Assembly: GCF_020524585.1 (NCBI RefSeq)
Contig: NZ_JAIVLK010000001.1
Location: 310,001-374,000 of the forward strand
DNA from: Celeribacter naphthalenivorans
Lineage (GTDB): Bacteria; Pseudomonadota; Alphaproteobacteria; Rhodobacterales; Rhodobacteraceae
DNA: 64,000 nt
Reading direction: 5' to 3'
In this document: piece by piece, positions 44,765 to 53,227 of the stretch
Layout: each line of letters starts with the position of its first letter
Numbering within the stretch: position 1 is the stretch's first letter
The notes under the pieces: generated by a model
What the model was told of the DNA's origin: nothing
The model's input: only the letters and a program-made list of their open reading frames with translations
Databases searched by the model: none
Translations under genes and position numbers: made by a program

Positions 44765-47104
44765 ATGCGGAATTTCGTTTTTGAACACATCACTGGGCAC
44801 ACGGCATGTCTGCGGAGCGGCGCCATGCGGCCCGGAAATCGGCAAGCGATCGGCCGGATCACATGGATGTGGGTCGCGATGCTCCTGGTGCTACTCGTCG
44901 GAGGTGGCAAACCGGCGCGGGCCCTAGACACATGGTATGGAGGCAACTATAGCGGTGGATATTTAGGCTCCTGCTGGTTTGGTGTGAAGAGCAATGGCAC
45001 AGGCGCACATGTCCGATTGGAAACGGGAGGCTACTTCTATGCTGGCGGTTATTTGTACTCCTTCGGGGCGTCGGGGGGGCAGCTCATCAGTAAAACCAGC
45101 ATCACGATACCCTACTTGGAAAACACCTGCGGCTTTTCATCCGTCAGAAACCTAGTTCAGAGCACGCCTGCAGGGTCTTATGCCGATGAAGTATGGTATG
45201 GGTTCGAGTTTGAATACGTAAAGCTTGGGGATGGCTTGTACCGCCTCAAAGAAGGCCTGCAGGGCGCCACAGGCACCCAGAGGGTATCAGAAGACATGTT
45301 GATTGATCCCGCACCGACCGTCACCCTGTCCGGTCTTGCCAGCAGCTTCAGCGGCCCGCAAACCATCACCGCCACTTTCAGTGAGCCGGTTACCGGTTTT
45401 GAGGCTTCAGATATTCAGACCAGCAATGGCACCGTCTCGGGGTTCAGTGGCGCGAGCAACTCCTACAGCTTCACCCTCACGCCTGCCGGGGCAGGTGCGG
45501 TTTCGGTTTCGGTTCCGGCAGATGCAGCAATCGACAGTATTTCTTTGGGGAACGCGGCTTCTAACACGCTCTCCGGGGTAGCTGGCACTGTGCCAATTGC
45601 AGATGCCGGGGGAGATCAGGCGGTGCTTTCGGGCGCCCAAGTCACACTGGACGGCACGGGCAGCAGCGACGGAGACGGCACCATCGCCAGCTATCAATGG
45701 ACCCGTACCGGGGGCAGCGGCAATGCGAGCAATGCGCAATTGTCGGATGCAACGGCGGTGCAGCCGACATTTACCGATTCCTCATTGGCATGGAACGCAG
45801 CGTCGGTCACACATATCTTTGAATTGGTGGTGACCGATAATGATGGGTACGCCTCGGTTGCCGACAGCGTGACCATCACGATCAATGCGCCTGTGGATAT
45901 GACAGCCCCCGGGGTCAGTATCTCCACCGCCCCGATCACGGTTCAGCCCGGAACGACATTCGATGTCGACATCGCCTTTTCCGAACCGGTGACAGGCCTG
46001 CAAATAGCGGACATCTCTGTGACCAACGCAAGCGTTTCAGGATTAAGCGGCGGCGGGGACACCTATGTGGCAACGCTGACCGCCGCAGGTTCGGGTGAGG
46101 TCACCGTCACCGTCCCCGCGGGCGCCGCTCAGGATGTGGCCGGCAACGACAACACCGCGTCCAATACGCTTAGAATTGCCGATACCACTGTCCGGGAAAC
46201 ACAAAAGCTGATTGCGGAGTTCATGCAGACCCGCGCCAATCTGCTTTTGCGTCATCAGCCGGGCCTGACCCGTTTCCTTTCGGGAACAGGGGGGCGGACC
46301 TTCGGAGCGCAAGTGACCCGCACCCAAGGGAGCTTTGAATTCACCAGCAACCCCGAATATCCGGTCTGGGCCGAACTGGCCGGCGCGTGGAGTGAGGACG
46401 ACACCAGTGAGAGCACGTATGTCTTCGGGGCCATTGGCGCCCATCAGAAGATCACGCCAAACTTTCTTTTGGGGGCAATGGTCGAGATCGATCACGTCAC
46501 GCAAAACAATGATCAGGCCGAAATTGAAGGCACGGGCTGGATGGTCGGGCCGTATTTCGTCGCGAAAAGCGCCGAACACCCGCTCTATTTCGAAGGACGC
46601 CTGCTCTATGGCGAAAGCCAGAACAAGATCGCGCCGTTCGGCACCTACAAGGATGAATTCGACACACAGCGCCTTTTGGCTCAGCTCAAGGTCACGGGTG
46701 AGGTCGTGCAGGGCAGAACCACTTGGTTGCCTTTCTTTGACCTGTCCTACACCACCGACGATCAGGACGCATATACCGATAGTCAGGGCAACACGATCCC
46801 GTCTCAGGGGATCAAACTGGGCCAGATCGAGGCGGGTTTGGATTTCAGCATCATGATGCCGGCACGTCAGGGTGACATCGAACTTTGGGGCGGGATCTCG
46901 GGCATCTGGTCCAGCACCGGCGGCAGCGGTTTCGCCCGCAGCGTCACCCCGGATTACGAGGAGGGACGGGCCAGCGTGAAACTCGGTTTGAATCACACGT
47001 TGCCCGGCAATCAGCGCCTATCCATCTCAAGTTTCTATGACGGCATCGGCGCAAATGACTACGAAAGCTATGGGTTGAGTGTCGGCTATGAGAAGGCGTT
47101 CTAA
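44765..47104 (+). CDS. Autotransporter-like outer membrane protein with Ig-like and PKD-like domains
   Basis: 779 residues from the ATG at 44765 (GAGGAGGG upstream). An extended N-terminus leads to a signal-like segment WMWVAMLLVLLVGGGKPARA (about 35-55). Then comes a Gly/Tyr-rich domain (about 55-175). A bacterial Ig-like repeat at about 180-275 (ITATFSEPVTGFEASDIQTS) and a second at about 379-472 (DIAFSEPVTGLQIADISVTN) flank a PKD-like domain (VTLDGTGSSDGDGTIASYQW). The last 300 residues form an autotransporter-type barrel ending in VGYEKAF with a terminal Phe. Such proteins display adhesive passengers. The passenger is short and has no beta-helix or protease motif. Confidence 0.82.
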   Translation: MRNFVFEHITGHTACLRSGAMRPGNRQAIGRITWMWVAMLLVLLVGGGKPARALDTWYGGNYSGGYLGSCWFGVKSNGTGAHVRLETGGYFYAGGYLYSFGASGGQLISKTSITIPYLENTCGFSSVRNLVQSTPAGSYADEVWYGFEFEYVKLGDGLYRLKEGLQGATGTQRVSEDMLIDPAPTVTLSGLASSFSGPQTITATFSEPVTGFEASDIQTSNGTVSGFSGASNSYSFTLTPAGAGAVSVSVPADAAIDSISLGNAASNTLSGVAGTVPIADAGGDQAVLSGAQVTLDGTGSSDGDGTIASYQWTRTGGSGNASNAQLSDATAVQPTFTDSSLAWNAASVTHIFELVVTDNDGYASVADSVTITINAPVDMTAPGVSISTAPITVQPGTTFDVDIAFSEPVTGLQIADISVTNASVSGLSGGGDTYVATLTAAGSGEVTVTVPAGAAQDVAGNDNTASNTLRIADTTVRETQKLIAEFMQTRANLLLRHQPGLTRFLSGTGGRTFGAQVTRTQGSFEFTSNPEYPVWAELAGAWSEDDTSESTYVFGAIGAHQKITPNFLLGAMVEIDHVTQNNDQAEIEGTGWMVGPYFVAKSAEHPLYFEGRLLYGESQNKIAPFGTYKDEFDTQRLLAQLKVTGEVVQGRTTWLPFFDLSYTTDDQDAYTDSQGNTIPSQGIKLGQIEAGLDFSIMMPARQGDIELWGGISGIWSSTGGSGFARSVTPDYEEGRASVKLGLNHTLPGNQRLSISSFYDGIGANDYESYGLSVGYEKAF

Positions 47105-47931
47105 ATGTCTGTCAGGCACATGCTTTCAAAAAAGACCGGGGCGGTGTGTATCTGTCTTTAGGGCGGTTGCTGCTGATCAACTGTCATTAAACAGAATGAG
47201 GCCACGACACATTGAGTGGCCGCACCATCTCGCATTGCCGACTTTCGCTGCGGGGGCGATAGCAAGTGCGCCTGATTTGCCAACGTGTGGAATGGACGAC
47301 GGAGCTCCTCCCCATCCGTTGAACAGTTTCCGGCGTAAATTTAGCTACTCTACGCTGCTGCTGATCGGGTTGGGTTTTGTCATGTCTCAGCCAATAGACC
47401 AGGGTTAGCGGTCTGCCGCCAAGGACGGAATGGGGGGGCAATTCAGCGATAGGCTGCCGCCCCTCTCGGCGTTGCTTGATGTGCGAGCCTGTCTATGGCA
47501 GCCTGCGTCATACTGGGGCAGGAAAGATCTTGTTTTAGGCCCTGAAACGCTGGTTTGTCGTGAACAGCATAGAATGCCGATCGTTGAGGATCATGTGGTC
47601 GAATTTGTCGCGTCTTAAGATGGCACTTGCTGCCGCTCTGCGGGGAGCGATCTTCAGGGCGTACCCGCCGCGCGACATAGGAAGTGCGCTTTGGTTCAAT
47701 AAACTTGGCCAACGGCACTTCCCCTTGCAAAGGTGCGAAGTCGTATCGGTTAAAAACAGAACCTTGTCCCAGATTACAATAGGTTGGCAGGCTGACGCTT
47801 CGTTTACACCGAAGATGTCGGGCGTTCGAGCCTCTCACGACCCACCATTTCCCAGTATTTTACGTTTCTGCGTCGATGCACGTTGCATCTTAAATGTCTG
47901 TATGTGCCGTATGACGGAATAGGGAAATTCA
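47105..47931. other. Long intergenic region with repeat remnants
   Basis: 827 bases without a recognised gene. It contains repeat B copy 2 (47232-47302) and a segment (47426-47457) resembling the left end of the istB remnant at 18334. Short frames at 47430 and 47560 match nothing. It looks like accumulated mobile-element debris. Confidence 0.45.
47232..47302. repeat. Dispersed repeat B, copy 2
   Basis: Forty bases from GCATTGCCGACTTTCGCTGC match 27449 onwards with one difference, followed by a weaker match ending ATGGACGAC. Same orientation as copy 1. Confidence 0.7.
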
Positions 47932-48855
47932 ATGCCCCGTTTTGAAGCGTCAGAGTCCTACGCAAATGCGTCGCCGAGCAACTTCTACAAGCTTGCCTCC
48001 AAGTTTGGCTTTACGAATTCCTGGAATGTCTATTGGTTTTACTCTGCGACAGAGGGCCTGAATTTCGGTGACTGGATCGGCCCCTATCTTTTCCACAAGA
48101 TCACGGGGCGCAAAGCGCGGCGTGTCAAAGGCAAGGGGCCCTTGGGTGAGGTTTTTCTCAGCTGTGGCAGCGTCTTAGGGCATGTGAAGCAGGCACATAA
48201 GGCGATTGTCTGGGGGAGCGGCGCTCTGACGGAGAAGACCCGCTTTCCTGAGCCCAAGGAAATCCATGCGGTCAGAGGGCCGCTCTCGCGCGAGATTTGC
48301 ATCCGTCAGGGCTATGATTGCCCCGCGATTTATGGCGACCCCGGCAGTCTGATGCCACTCTTTTTCGACCCGGAACGACCTGGGGAGACAGCCGATCTTG
48401 GCATTATTCCGCATCACTCAGAGGTCGAGGATGTCTGCGCGCAGTTTGCGCAGATGGATGGGGTGAAGATCATTGATGTGCGGCGGCCCTTGGAGACGGT
48501 GATCTCCGACATCGTGGCCTGTCATGCCATCGTGTCGACCTCCCTGCATGGGGTGATCATCGCGGATGCCTATAAGGTGCCAGTCGCCTGGGCGACGTTT
48601 CATGGTCAGCTGCGTGGCGGTGATTTCAAGTTCAAGGATTACTTTCTCGGGATCGGGCTCACAGAGATGCCAGTCCCGGTTGATTTGAAAGTGGTTCAGG
48701 ACAAGGACGCTTTGATGAAATTGGCGCGTGAGCGAGCAAGTCCCGATCTGACCGAGGTGCAGAAGCGTTTGCTGACACAGTATCCGACGCGCTATGGCCG
48801 CGTCGATGAGGTGCTCAATGCGCTTCCTGAAGCAGCAAAAACAGGCGACCTGTGA
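47932..48855 (+). CDS. Polysaccharide pyruvyl transferase family protein
   Basis: 307 residues with the family landmarks: LNFGDWIGPYLFHKITGRKA, IVWGSGALTEK, HAVRGPLSREI, IYGDPGSLMPLFF, and SLHGVIIADAYKVPVAWATF near residue 205. Members transfer pyruvate ketals from phosphoenolpyruvate onto sugars of exopolysaccharides, or are glycosyltransferase-like relatives. AGGGAAA precedes the ATG. No other polysaccharide genes are nearby, so it is an orphan and its acceptor is unknown. It lies about 150 bp before the tRNA-Asp pair, a common insertion neighbourhood. Confidence 0.82.
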   Translation: MPRFEASESYANASPSNFYKLASKFGFTNSWNVYWFYSATEGLNFGDWIGPYLFHKITGRKARRVKGKGPLGEVFLSCGSVLGHVKQAHKAIVWGSGALTEKTRFPEPKEIHAVRGPLSREICIRQGYDCPAIYGDPGSLMPLFFDPERPGETADLGIIPHHSEVEDVCAQFAQMDGVKIIDVRRPLETVISDIVACHAIVSTSLHGVIIADAYKVPVAWATFHGQLRGGDFKFKDYFLGIGLTEMPVPVDLKVVQDKDALMKLARERASPDLTEVQKRLLTQYPTRYGRVDEVLNALPEAAKTGDL

Positions 48856-48939
48856 GGGGGGCTGTTGTGTCATCCGGGGTCTGACAAAACTCCGTCCAAA
48901 GTTTTTTCTCCCACCTGACACTTTTTCGCGATTCCGTGC

Positions 48940-48968
48940 TTGACGAGGGCGCGCCCCGGCCATAGAAC
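48940..48968 (+). promoter_or_regulatory. Probable sigma-70 promoter of the tRNA-Asp pair
   Basis: TTGACG (48940-48945) and TAGAAC (48963-48968) are separated by 17 bases. They lie about 40 bases before the first tRNA. The GC-rich spacer is usual for strong stable-RNA promoters in this group. Confidence 0.5.
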
Positions 48969-49007
48969 GCCCCTCACGTTCAGGACACGGTCTTGATCGG
49001 GCAGCGG

Positions 49008-49084
49008 GCGGTTGTAGCTCAGTTGGTTAGAGTACCGGCCTGTCACGCCGGGGGTCGCGGGTTCGAGCCCCGTCAACCGCGCCA
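49008..49084 (+). tRNA. tRNA-Asp (anticodon GTC)
   Basis: 77 bases including the encoded CCA. The acceptor arm GCGGTTG pairs with CAACCGC. The D loop AGCTCAGTTGGTTAGAGT, anticodon GTC at 49042-49044 in CCTGTCACG, and the GGTTCGAGCC T arm are all present. It is identical to the copy at 49148. Confidence 0.96.
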
Positions 49085-49147
49085 TCGCTGCCAGACTATC
49101 GCCCTTCGGGGCACGCCTGAAAAAGGCACCGCCTGAAAAGGTAATGC

Positions 49148-49224
49148 GCGGTTGTAGCTCAGTTGGTTAGAGTACCGGCCTGTCACGCCGGGGGTCGCGG
49201 GTTCGAGCCCCGTCAACCGCGCCA
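49148..49224 (+). tRNA. tRNA-Asp (anticodon GTC), second identical copy
   Basis: The 77 bases repeat the first tRNA exactly, including CCA, 63 bases downstream on the same strand. The short spacer (49085-49147) differs from other sequence here, so this is a tandem gene duplication, probably one transcript. Confidence 0.96.
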
Positions 49225-49359
49225 CTTTTCCTCAAAATATCAGTCTTACACGTCAAAGATCACCATTCCCTCACCGGAATGTTGTCTTTGCCGTCTTGTG
49301 CCTTTGCTCCAAAGCGACAGTATGGTCTGAACGGACATGCGGGGGGAGCCGGGGGAGAC

Positions 49360-50229
49360 ATGGGGACATCAGACATGGGGACATCATATGACAGCACGCA
49401 GGCCCTGCGCGTCATTGGCCTTTTGGCGCTGACACTCGTGGCCTTCGCCGCCAATTCGCTTTTGACCCGCGCGGCGCTCACCGATCCGGCCAATGGGGCG
49501 CTGTCTTTCGCGGGTGTGCGCCTTGCCTCCGGGGCGCTGGTGCTTTTGCTCATTGGAACGTTCCGAGGCGATACGCTGTTGCCAAGACGTCAGGACGCCC
49601 CTGCCATTGCAGCGCTCTTTGTCTACGCCGCCGCCTTTTCGCTCTCTTACCGTGCCATGTCCGCCGCAAGCGGCGCGCTGATCCTTTTCGCCGTAGTGCA
49701 GGTCACCATGCTGGCCGTCGCCCGTGCGCGCGGGATGCGGATCGGGGCCTTGGGCGGGGCAGGGGTCATCTTGGCCATGGCTGGCTTGGTCTGGCTGTTG
49801 CTCCCGGGTCTGCAAGCACCGCCTTTGAAGGCCGCACTGCTCATGGCGCTCTCCGGTGTGGCCTGGGGCGTCTACAGCCTTCTGGGTCAAGGCGCCGGAG
49901 AGCCCACCGGGCGCACCATCCGCAACTTCATCGGTACGCTGCCTCTTGTGCCGGCGGTCTTCCTCATCGCCCCGCCGAGCCTCACAGGCTTCGGTTGGCT
50001 CATGGCGCTGCTCTCGGGCGGCGTGGCCTCCGCACTTGGTTACATGCTCTGGTATCGCGTCCTGCCCATGATCGCGGCGCCGCTGGCCGCCAGCGCACAG
50101 CTTTCCGTGCCGCTGATCACCGCCTTGGGCGGGGTGCTCTTCCTCGGTGAGACATTGGGGCTGCGGTTCGTCCTCGCCTCCGTCCTGATCCTCGGCGGCA
50201 TTTACCTGACCAGCAAACGTCGCGCCTAG
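49360..50229 (+). CDS. EamA/DMT-family inner-membrane transporter
   Basis: 289 residues with about ten hydrophobic segments and the two EamA repeats (VIGLLALTLVAFAANSLLTR at the start; LLMALSGVAWGVYSLLGQGA for repeat 2). I chose the ATG at 49360 because GGGGGAG lies directly before it; an ATG five codons later sits in a 15-base tandem repeat (ATGGGGACATCAGAC). Members export amino acids or other metabolites. It ends tail to tail with the pccR-like gene, the two stop codons sharing CTAG. No functional link is implied. Confidence 0.87.
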   Translation: MGTSDMGTSYDSTQALRVIGLLALTLVAFAANSLLTRAALTDPANGALSFAGVRLASGALVLLLIGTFRGDTLLPRRQDAPAIAALFVYAAAFSLSYRAMSAASGALILFAVVQVTMLAVARARGMRIGALGGAGVILAMAGLVWLLLPGLQAPPLKAALLMALSGVAWGVYSLLGQGAGEPTGRTIRNFIGTLPLVPAVFLIAPPSLTGFGWLMALLSGGVASALGYMLWYRVLPMIAAPLAASAQLSVPLITALGGVLFLGETLGLRFVLASVLILGGIYLTSKRRA

Positions 50230-51623
50230 TCGATCCGATAGGGCAGGGTGCCGCGGTCGTTCGGGTCGATGTTCAGGCGTCGCTCCAGAGGCGGGATCGA
50301 GCGTTGGTGGCAGTCGCGGCGTTCGCAAATCCGACAGGAAATTCCGATGGGCTCAAAGGCTGCCGGTTTCGACACGTCGAGATCGTCGGCATAGACCAGC
50401 TCCGAGGCGTGGGTGACCTCGCAGCCCAGCCCAATCGCGTAGCGACGCACCGGCGCATGAAAGGCACCGCCGGGTTTCGAGACGTCGCGGGCAATTGACA
50501 GATAGCGCACCCCGTCCGGCGTCTCCGCCAGTTGACGCAGGAAATGTCCAGGCCGTTCAAAGGCTTGGTGCACATTCCACAGCGGGCAGGCGCCGCCATA
50601 GCGGGCAAATTGCAACCGTGTCGCAGAGTGGCGTTTGGTGATCGTGCCCGCTTGATCGACGCGGACGAAATAAAACGGAATCCCCTTGGCGCCGGGGCGT
50701 TGCAGGGTCGACAGACGGTGCGCGACCTGCTCGACTGAGGCGCCAAACCGTTCGGCCAGCATTTCTAGGTCATGCCGGGTTTCCTGCGCCGCTTCCAGGA
50801 ACGCGCCATAGGGCAAAAGGGCGGCGCCTGCGAAGTAATTGGCAAGACCGATGCGTGCAATCTGGCGGGATTCCTCGCTTTGGAGGCGCGCCAAATCAAG
50901 CGTCGCGTCGAGCAATTTGCCCTGCGTGACCAGGGCCAGTTGGTGCAGGATCTGGAACCGTCGCGTGGCGGTCGAGACGCGCGATGAAATCGTCAACTCG
51001 CCGGCGCGCTCGTCATAGCGGCGCAGTTCCTTCGTGCCGCTGCGCAGCGTGATGCCCTTTTGCTCGAGCGTCTCGATCGCGGCGCGGACCACGTCGCGGG
51101 CCTCTCCATGCGGGCGGGCAAAATTCTCGGCGGCGCGGTCGATGGCATCGAGGTAGTTGTCGCAATAGTGAAAAAAATCGCGGACCTCTTCCCAGGGGCT
51201 CGCGCGCGCCGGGCTGTCTTCGCGGTCCAGCGCCTCGTCCATCGAGGCGAGGCGCTCGGTGGTCTGACGATAGGCGCGGTGCAGTTCAAGAAAGGCGCGG
51301 GCCAGCGCAGGCGCGTTCGAGGCCGCAAGCCGCAGATCGGCCAGAGGCGGCGCGCCATCGGCAAAGACCGGATCGGCCAGCGCCTCGCGCATGTCCGTGA
51401 CCATGCGTTCGGCATCGCCCGAGGACAGCTCGGTGACGTCAAAGCCAAACTCCTGTGCGAGCGCCAGAACCACGCCGGTCGAGACCGGGCGGTTGTTGTT
51501 CTCCATCTGATTGAGATAGGGCAGGGAGACGCCAAGCTTTTCGGCAAAGGCACGTTGCGTGAGGCCGAGCCGCGTGCGGGTCTCGCGCAATTTTGCTCCG
51601 GCATAGAGTTTCTGCTGGGCCAT
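50226..51623 (-). CDS. pccR: PccR-like short-chain fatty acyl-CoA regulator (XRE HTH)
   Basis: 465 residues. The XRE HTH spans about 8-65 (LRETRTRLGLTQRAFAEKLG, VSLPYLNQMENNNRPVS). The middle (about 190-310) contains an IrrE-like/DUF955-related region (FQILHQLALVTQGKL). The C-terminal DUF2083-type domain carries a cysteine cluster CRICERRDCHQR (about 437). This is the layout of ScfR regulators; PccR of Rhodobacter sphaeroides activates propionyl-CoA carboxylase. pccB lies 1.6 kb away, across one MFS gene. TTTGCAAA-type sites lie upstream of both this gene and pccB, suggesting autoregulation and control of pccB. Confidence 0.85.
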   Translation of the reverse strand: MAQQKLYAGAKLRETRTRLGLTQRAFAEKLGVSLPYLNQMENNNRPVSTGVVLALAQEFGFDVTELSSGDAERMVTDMREALADPVFADGAPPLADLRLAASNAPALARAFLELHRAYRQTTERLASMDEALDREDSPARASPWEEVRDFFHYCDNYLDAIDRAAENFARPHGEARDVVRAAIETLEQKGITLRSGTKELRRYDERAGELTISSRVSTATRRFQILHQLALVTQGKLLDATLDLARLQSEESRQIARIGLANYFAGAALLPYGAFLEAAQETRHDLEMLAERFGASVEQVAHRLSTLQRPGAKGIPFYFVRVDQAGTITKRHSATRLQFARYGGACPLWNVHQAFERPGHFLRQLAETPDGVRYLSIARDVSKPGGAFHAPVRRYAIGLGCEVTHASELVYADDLDVSKPAAFEPIGISCRICERRDCHQRSIPPLERRLNIDPNDRGTLPYRID

Positions 51624-51663
51624 TTTTCCTCACTTTTGCCCCATGGGAGGGGGCGTGACGCCT

Positions 51664-51691
51664 TTTGCAAAACAAGATTTGCCACTGCAAA
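51664..51691 (-). promoter_or_regulatory. Candidate PccR operator upstream of pccR
   Basis: TTTGCAAA (51664-51671) and the imperfect palindrome TTTGCCACTGCAAA (51678-51691) lie 40-70 bases before the regulator start. ScfR-type regulators are reported to bind paired TTTGCAAA-like motifs. The spacing differs from a perfect repeat, so this is a candidate only. Confidence 0.5.
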
Positions 51692-51749
51692 CCCCGTCTG
51701 GCAAGAGGAGAAACGTCGCAGCACAGGTGTGCAGTGTGTGGCGATGAGG

Positions 51750-52967
51750 TCAGTTGTCCACGAAGCTGCGTTCGCGGCGAATGACCCAGAGTGCCGCCAG
51801 AATGGACGAGAAAGACGCACAGAGCATGATGACCAAAAGCGGCATCGCGCCGCCATCTTCGGTCAAAACCGTGCCTGCAAAGGCCGACAGGATCGCACCG
51901 CCACCGATGAACATCGAGCCGCCCAGTCCCGCCGCGGTGCCTGCCAAGTGGGGTCGGACGGAGAGCGATCCGGCGATGGAATTCGGCAGCTGCATGCCGT
52001 TGCCCAGACCCAAAAGCGTGATGAGCGCAAAGAAGCTTTCTGCGGTGGCGCGGTCGATCAGAAAAAGCAGGAGAGAGGCGAGGACGCCCAGCGAACAAAT
52101 GCCCGCGCCGATCAAGATCATGGTGTTCATGCCGAGGCGGGCGGAGAATTTTCCGGCTAGGAAATTGCCGAAGAAATAGCCCACGGCGGGAGCCGCCATG
52201 TAAAGGCCGAGGCGGTCCTCGGTCAGGTGGAAAATATTGGAGCCCAGAAAGGGCGCGCCGCCCAAAAAGGCGAAATAGGCGCCGGAGGCGGTGGCGGCGG
52301 AGATGGCGTAGCCGAGGAAGCGTTGCGAGCGCAGCAACTCGGGGAAGCCACGCAGGGTGTCGCGTACGGATTTCCCGGATTTGGGGGCGGTTTCGCCCGA
52401 GTCGAAGATGACAATCACCAGTAAAACAAGGCCAACGGCGAACAAAAGCCAAAAGCTGCTCTGCCAGCCGAAGAGCTTGGTCAGATAGCCGCCCACGGTC
52501 GGCGCGACCATCGGCACAAGCGACATGCCCATGGTGACATAGGCGATCATCTGCGCGGCTTCTTCGCCGGGCACGATGTCGCGCACGATGGCGCGGGACA
52601 AGACCATGCCGGTGACGATCCCGGCCTGAACCGCCCGCATCAATAGAAAGATTTGCGCTGATGGGGCATAGATCGCACCGAGGGTGGCGGCGAGAAAAAT
52701 CACGATCCCGCCGATCAAAACAGGGCGGCGTCCAAGGCGGTCGGAGAGCGGCCCGACGACCAGCTGTAGCGCAGCATTCACGGCGAGAAAGATCGCGATG
52801 GAGAGCTGCATCACGCTATACTCTGTGCCGAAATATTCGGTCATTTCCGGCAGCGCAGGCAGGAAGACGTTCATGGTCATGGCGGGGATACCGGCCATGA
52901 GGACGAGCGTGAAAATATGCGGCGGCGTGCGCCTGTCGAGAAAGCGTGTGATCGGTTTTTGAGCCAT
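51750..52967 (-). CDS. Bcr/CflA-type MFS drug or metabolite efflux transporter
   Basis: 405 residues with twelve hydrophobic segments. The motif between helices 2 and 3 reads GPLSDRLGRRPVL, and the helix 5 region VAPTVGGYL fits antiporter motif C. The N-terminal AGIPAMTMNVFLPALPEMTE is characteristic of Bcr/CflA multidrug transporters. It exports compounds with proton exchange at the inner membrane. It lies between pccR and pccB, transcribed towards pccR; no connection to propionate metabolism is evident, although it shares the divergent promoter region with pccB. Confidence 0.88.
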   Translation of the reverse strand: MAQKPITRFLDRRTPPHIFTLVLMAGIPAMTMNVFLPALPEMTEYFGTEYSVMQLSIAIFLAVNAALQLVVGPLSDRLGRRPVLIGGIVIFLAATLGAIYAPSAQIFLLMRAVQAGIVTGMVLSRAIVRDIVPGEEAAQMIAYVTMGMSLVPMVAPTVGGYLTKLFGWQSSFWLLFAVGLVLLVIVIFDSGETAPKSGKSVRDTLRGFPELLRSQRFLGYAISAATASGAYFAFLGGAPFLGSNIFHLTEDRLGLYMAAPAVGYFFGNFLAGKFSARLGMNTMILIGAGICSLGVLASLLLFLIDRATAESFFALITLLGLGNGMQLPNSIAGSLSVRPHLAGTAAGLGGSMFIGGGAILSAFAGTVLTEDGGAMPLLVIMLCASFSSILAALWVIRRERSFVDN

Positions 52968-53107
52968 TGCGCCACCATAGGTGGGTCAGGTTTTCTGTCT
53001 ACGGAGATTCTGGCGCAGCGCGGATTGGTTTTTGCACAGGTTGCAGGAGATGCTGCGCACAGGGCCGCAGCTGTGCTGCGCGACACGGCCATTTCGATGG
53101 GGTAAAG

Positions 53108-53155
53108 TTTGCATTTTTGCGATTTCCAGCCGCCATGCTTTGCATCTTTTGCAAA
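53108..53155 (+). promoter_or_regulatory. Candidate PccR operator region upstream of pccB
   Basis: Two TTTGCA-type clusters occur. TTTGCATTTTTGCGA starts at 53108, and TTTGCA (53139) with TTTGCAAA (53148-53155) lies about 75 bases before the pccB GTG. An AT-rich stretch ATGAAATATTATTGC follows, suitable as a -10 region. Similar sites precede pccR. Confidence 0.55.
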
Positions 53156-53227
53156 TCTGCCAGACTCCGCTATGAAATATTATTGCTTCCGCCTATGGTG
53201 CGGATGAAATGACGAGGAGGCCTACCC

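Noticed and set aside
49360-49389. Tandem 15-base repeat at the DMT transporter start as a regulatory element
   Set aside because: Only two copies, in frame, encoding MGTSD and MGTSY; probably a small duplication around the start codon without further meaning.
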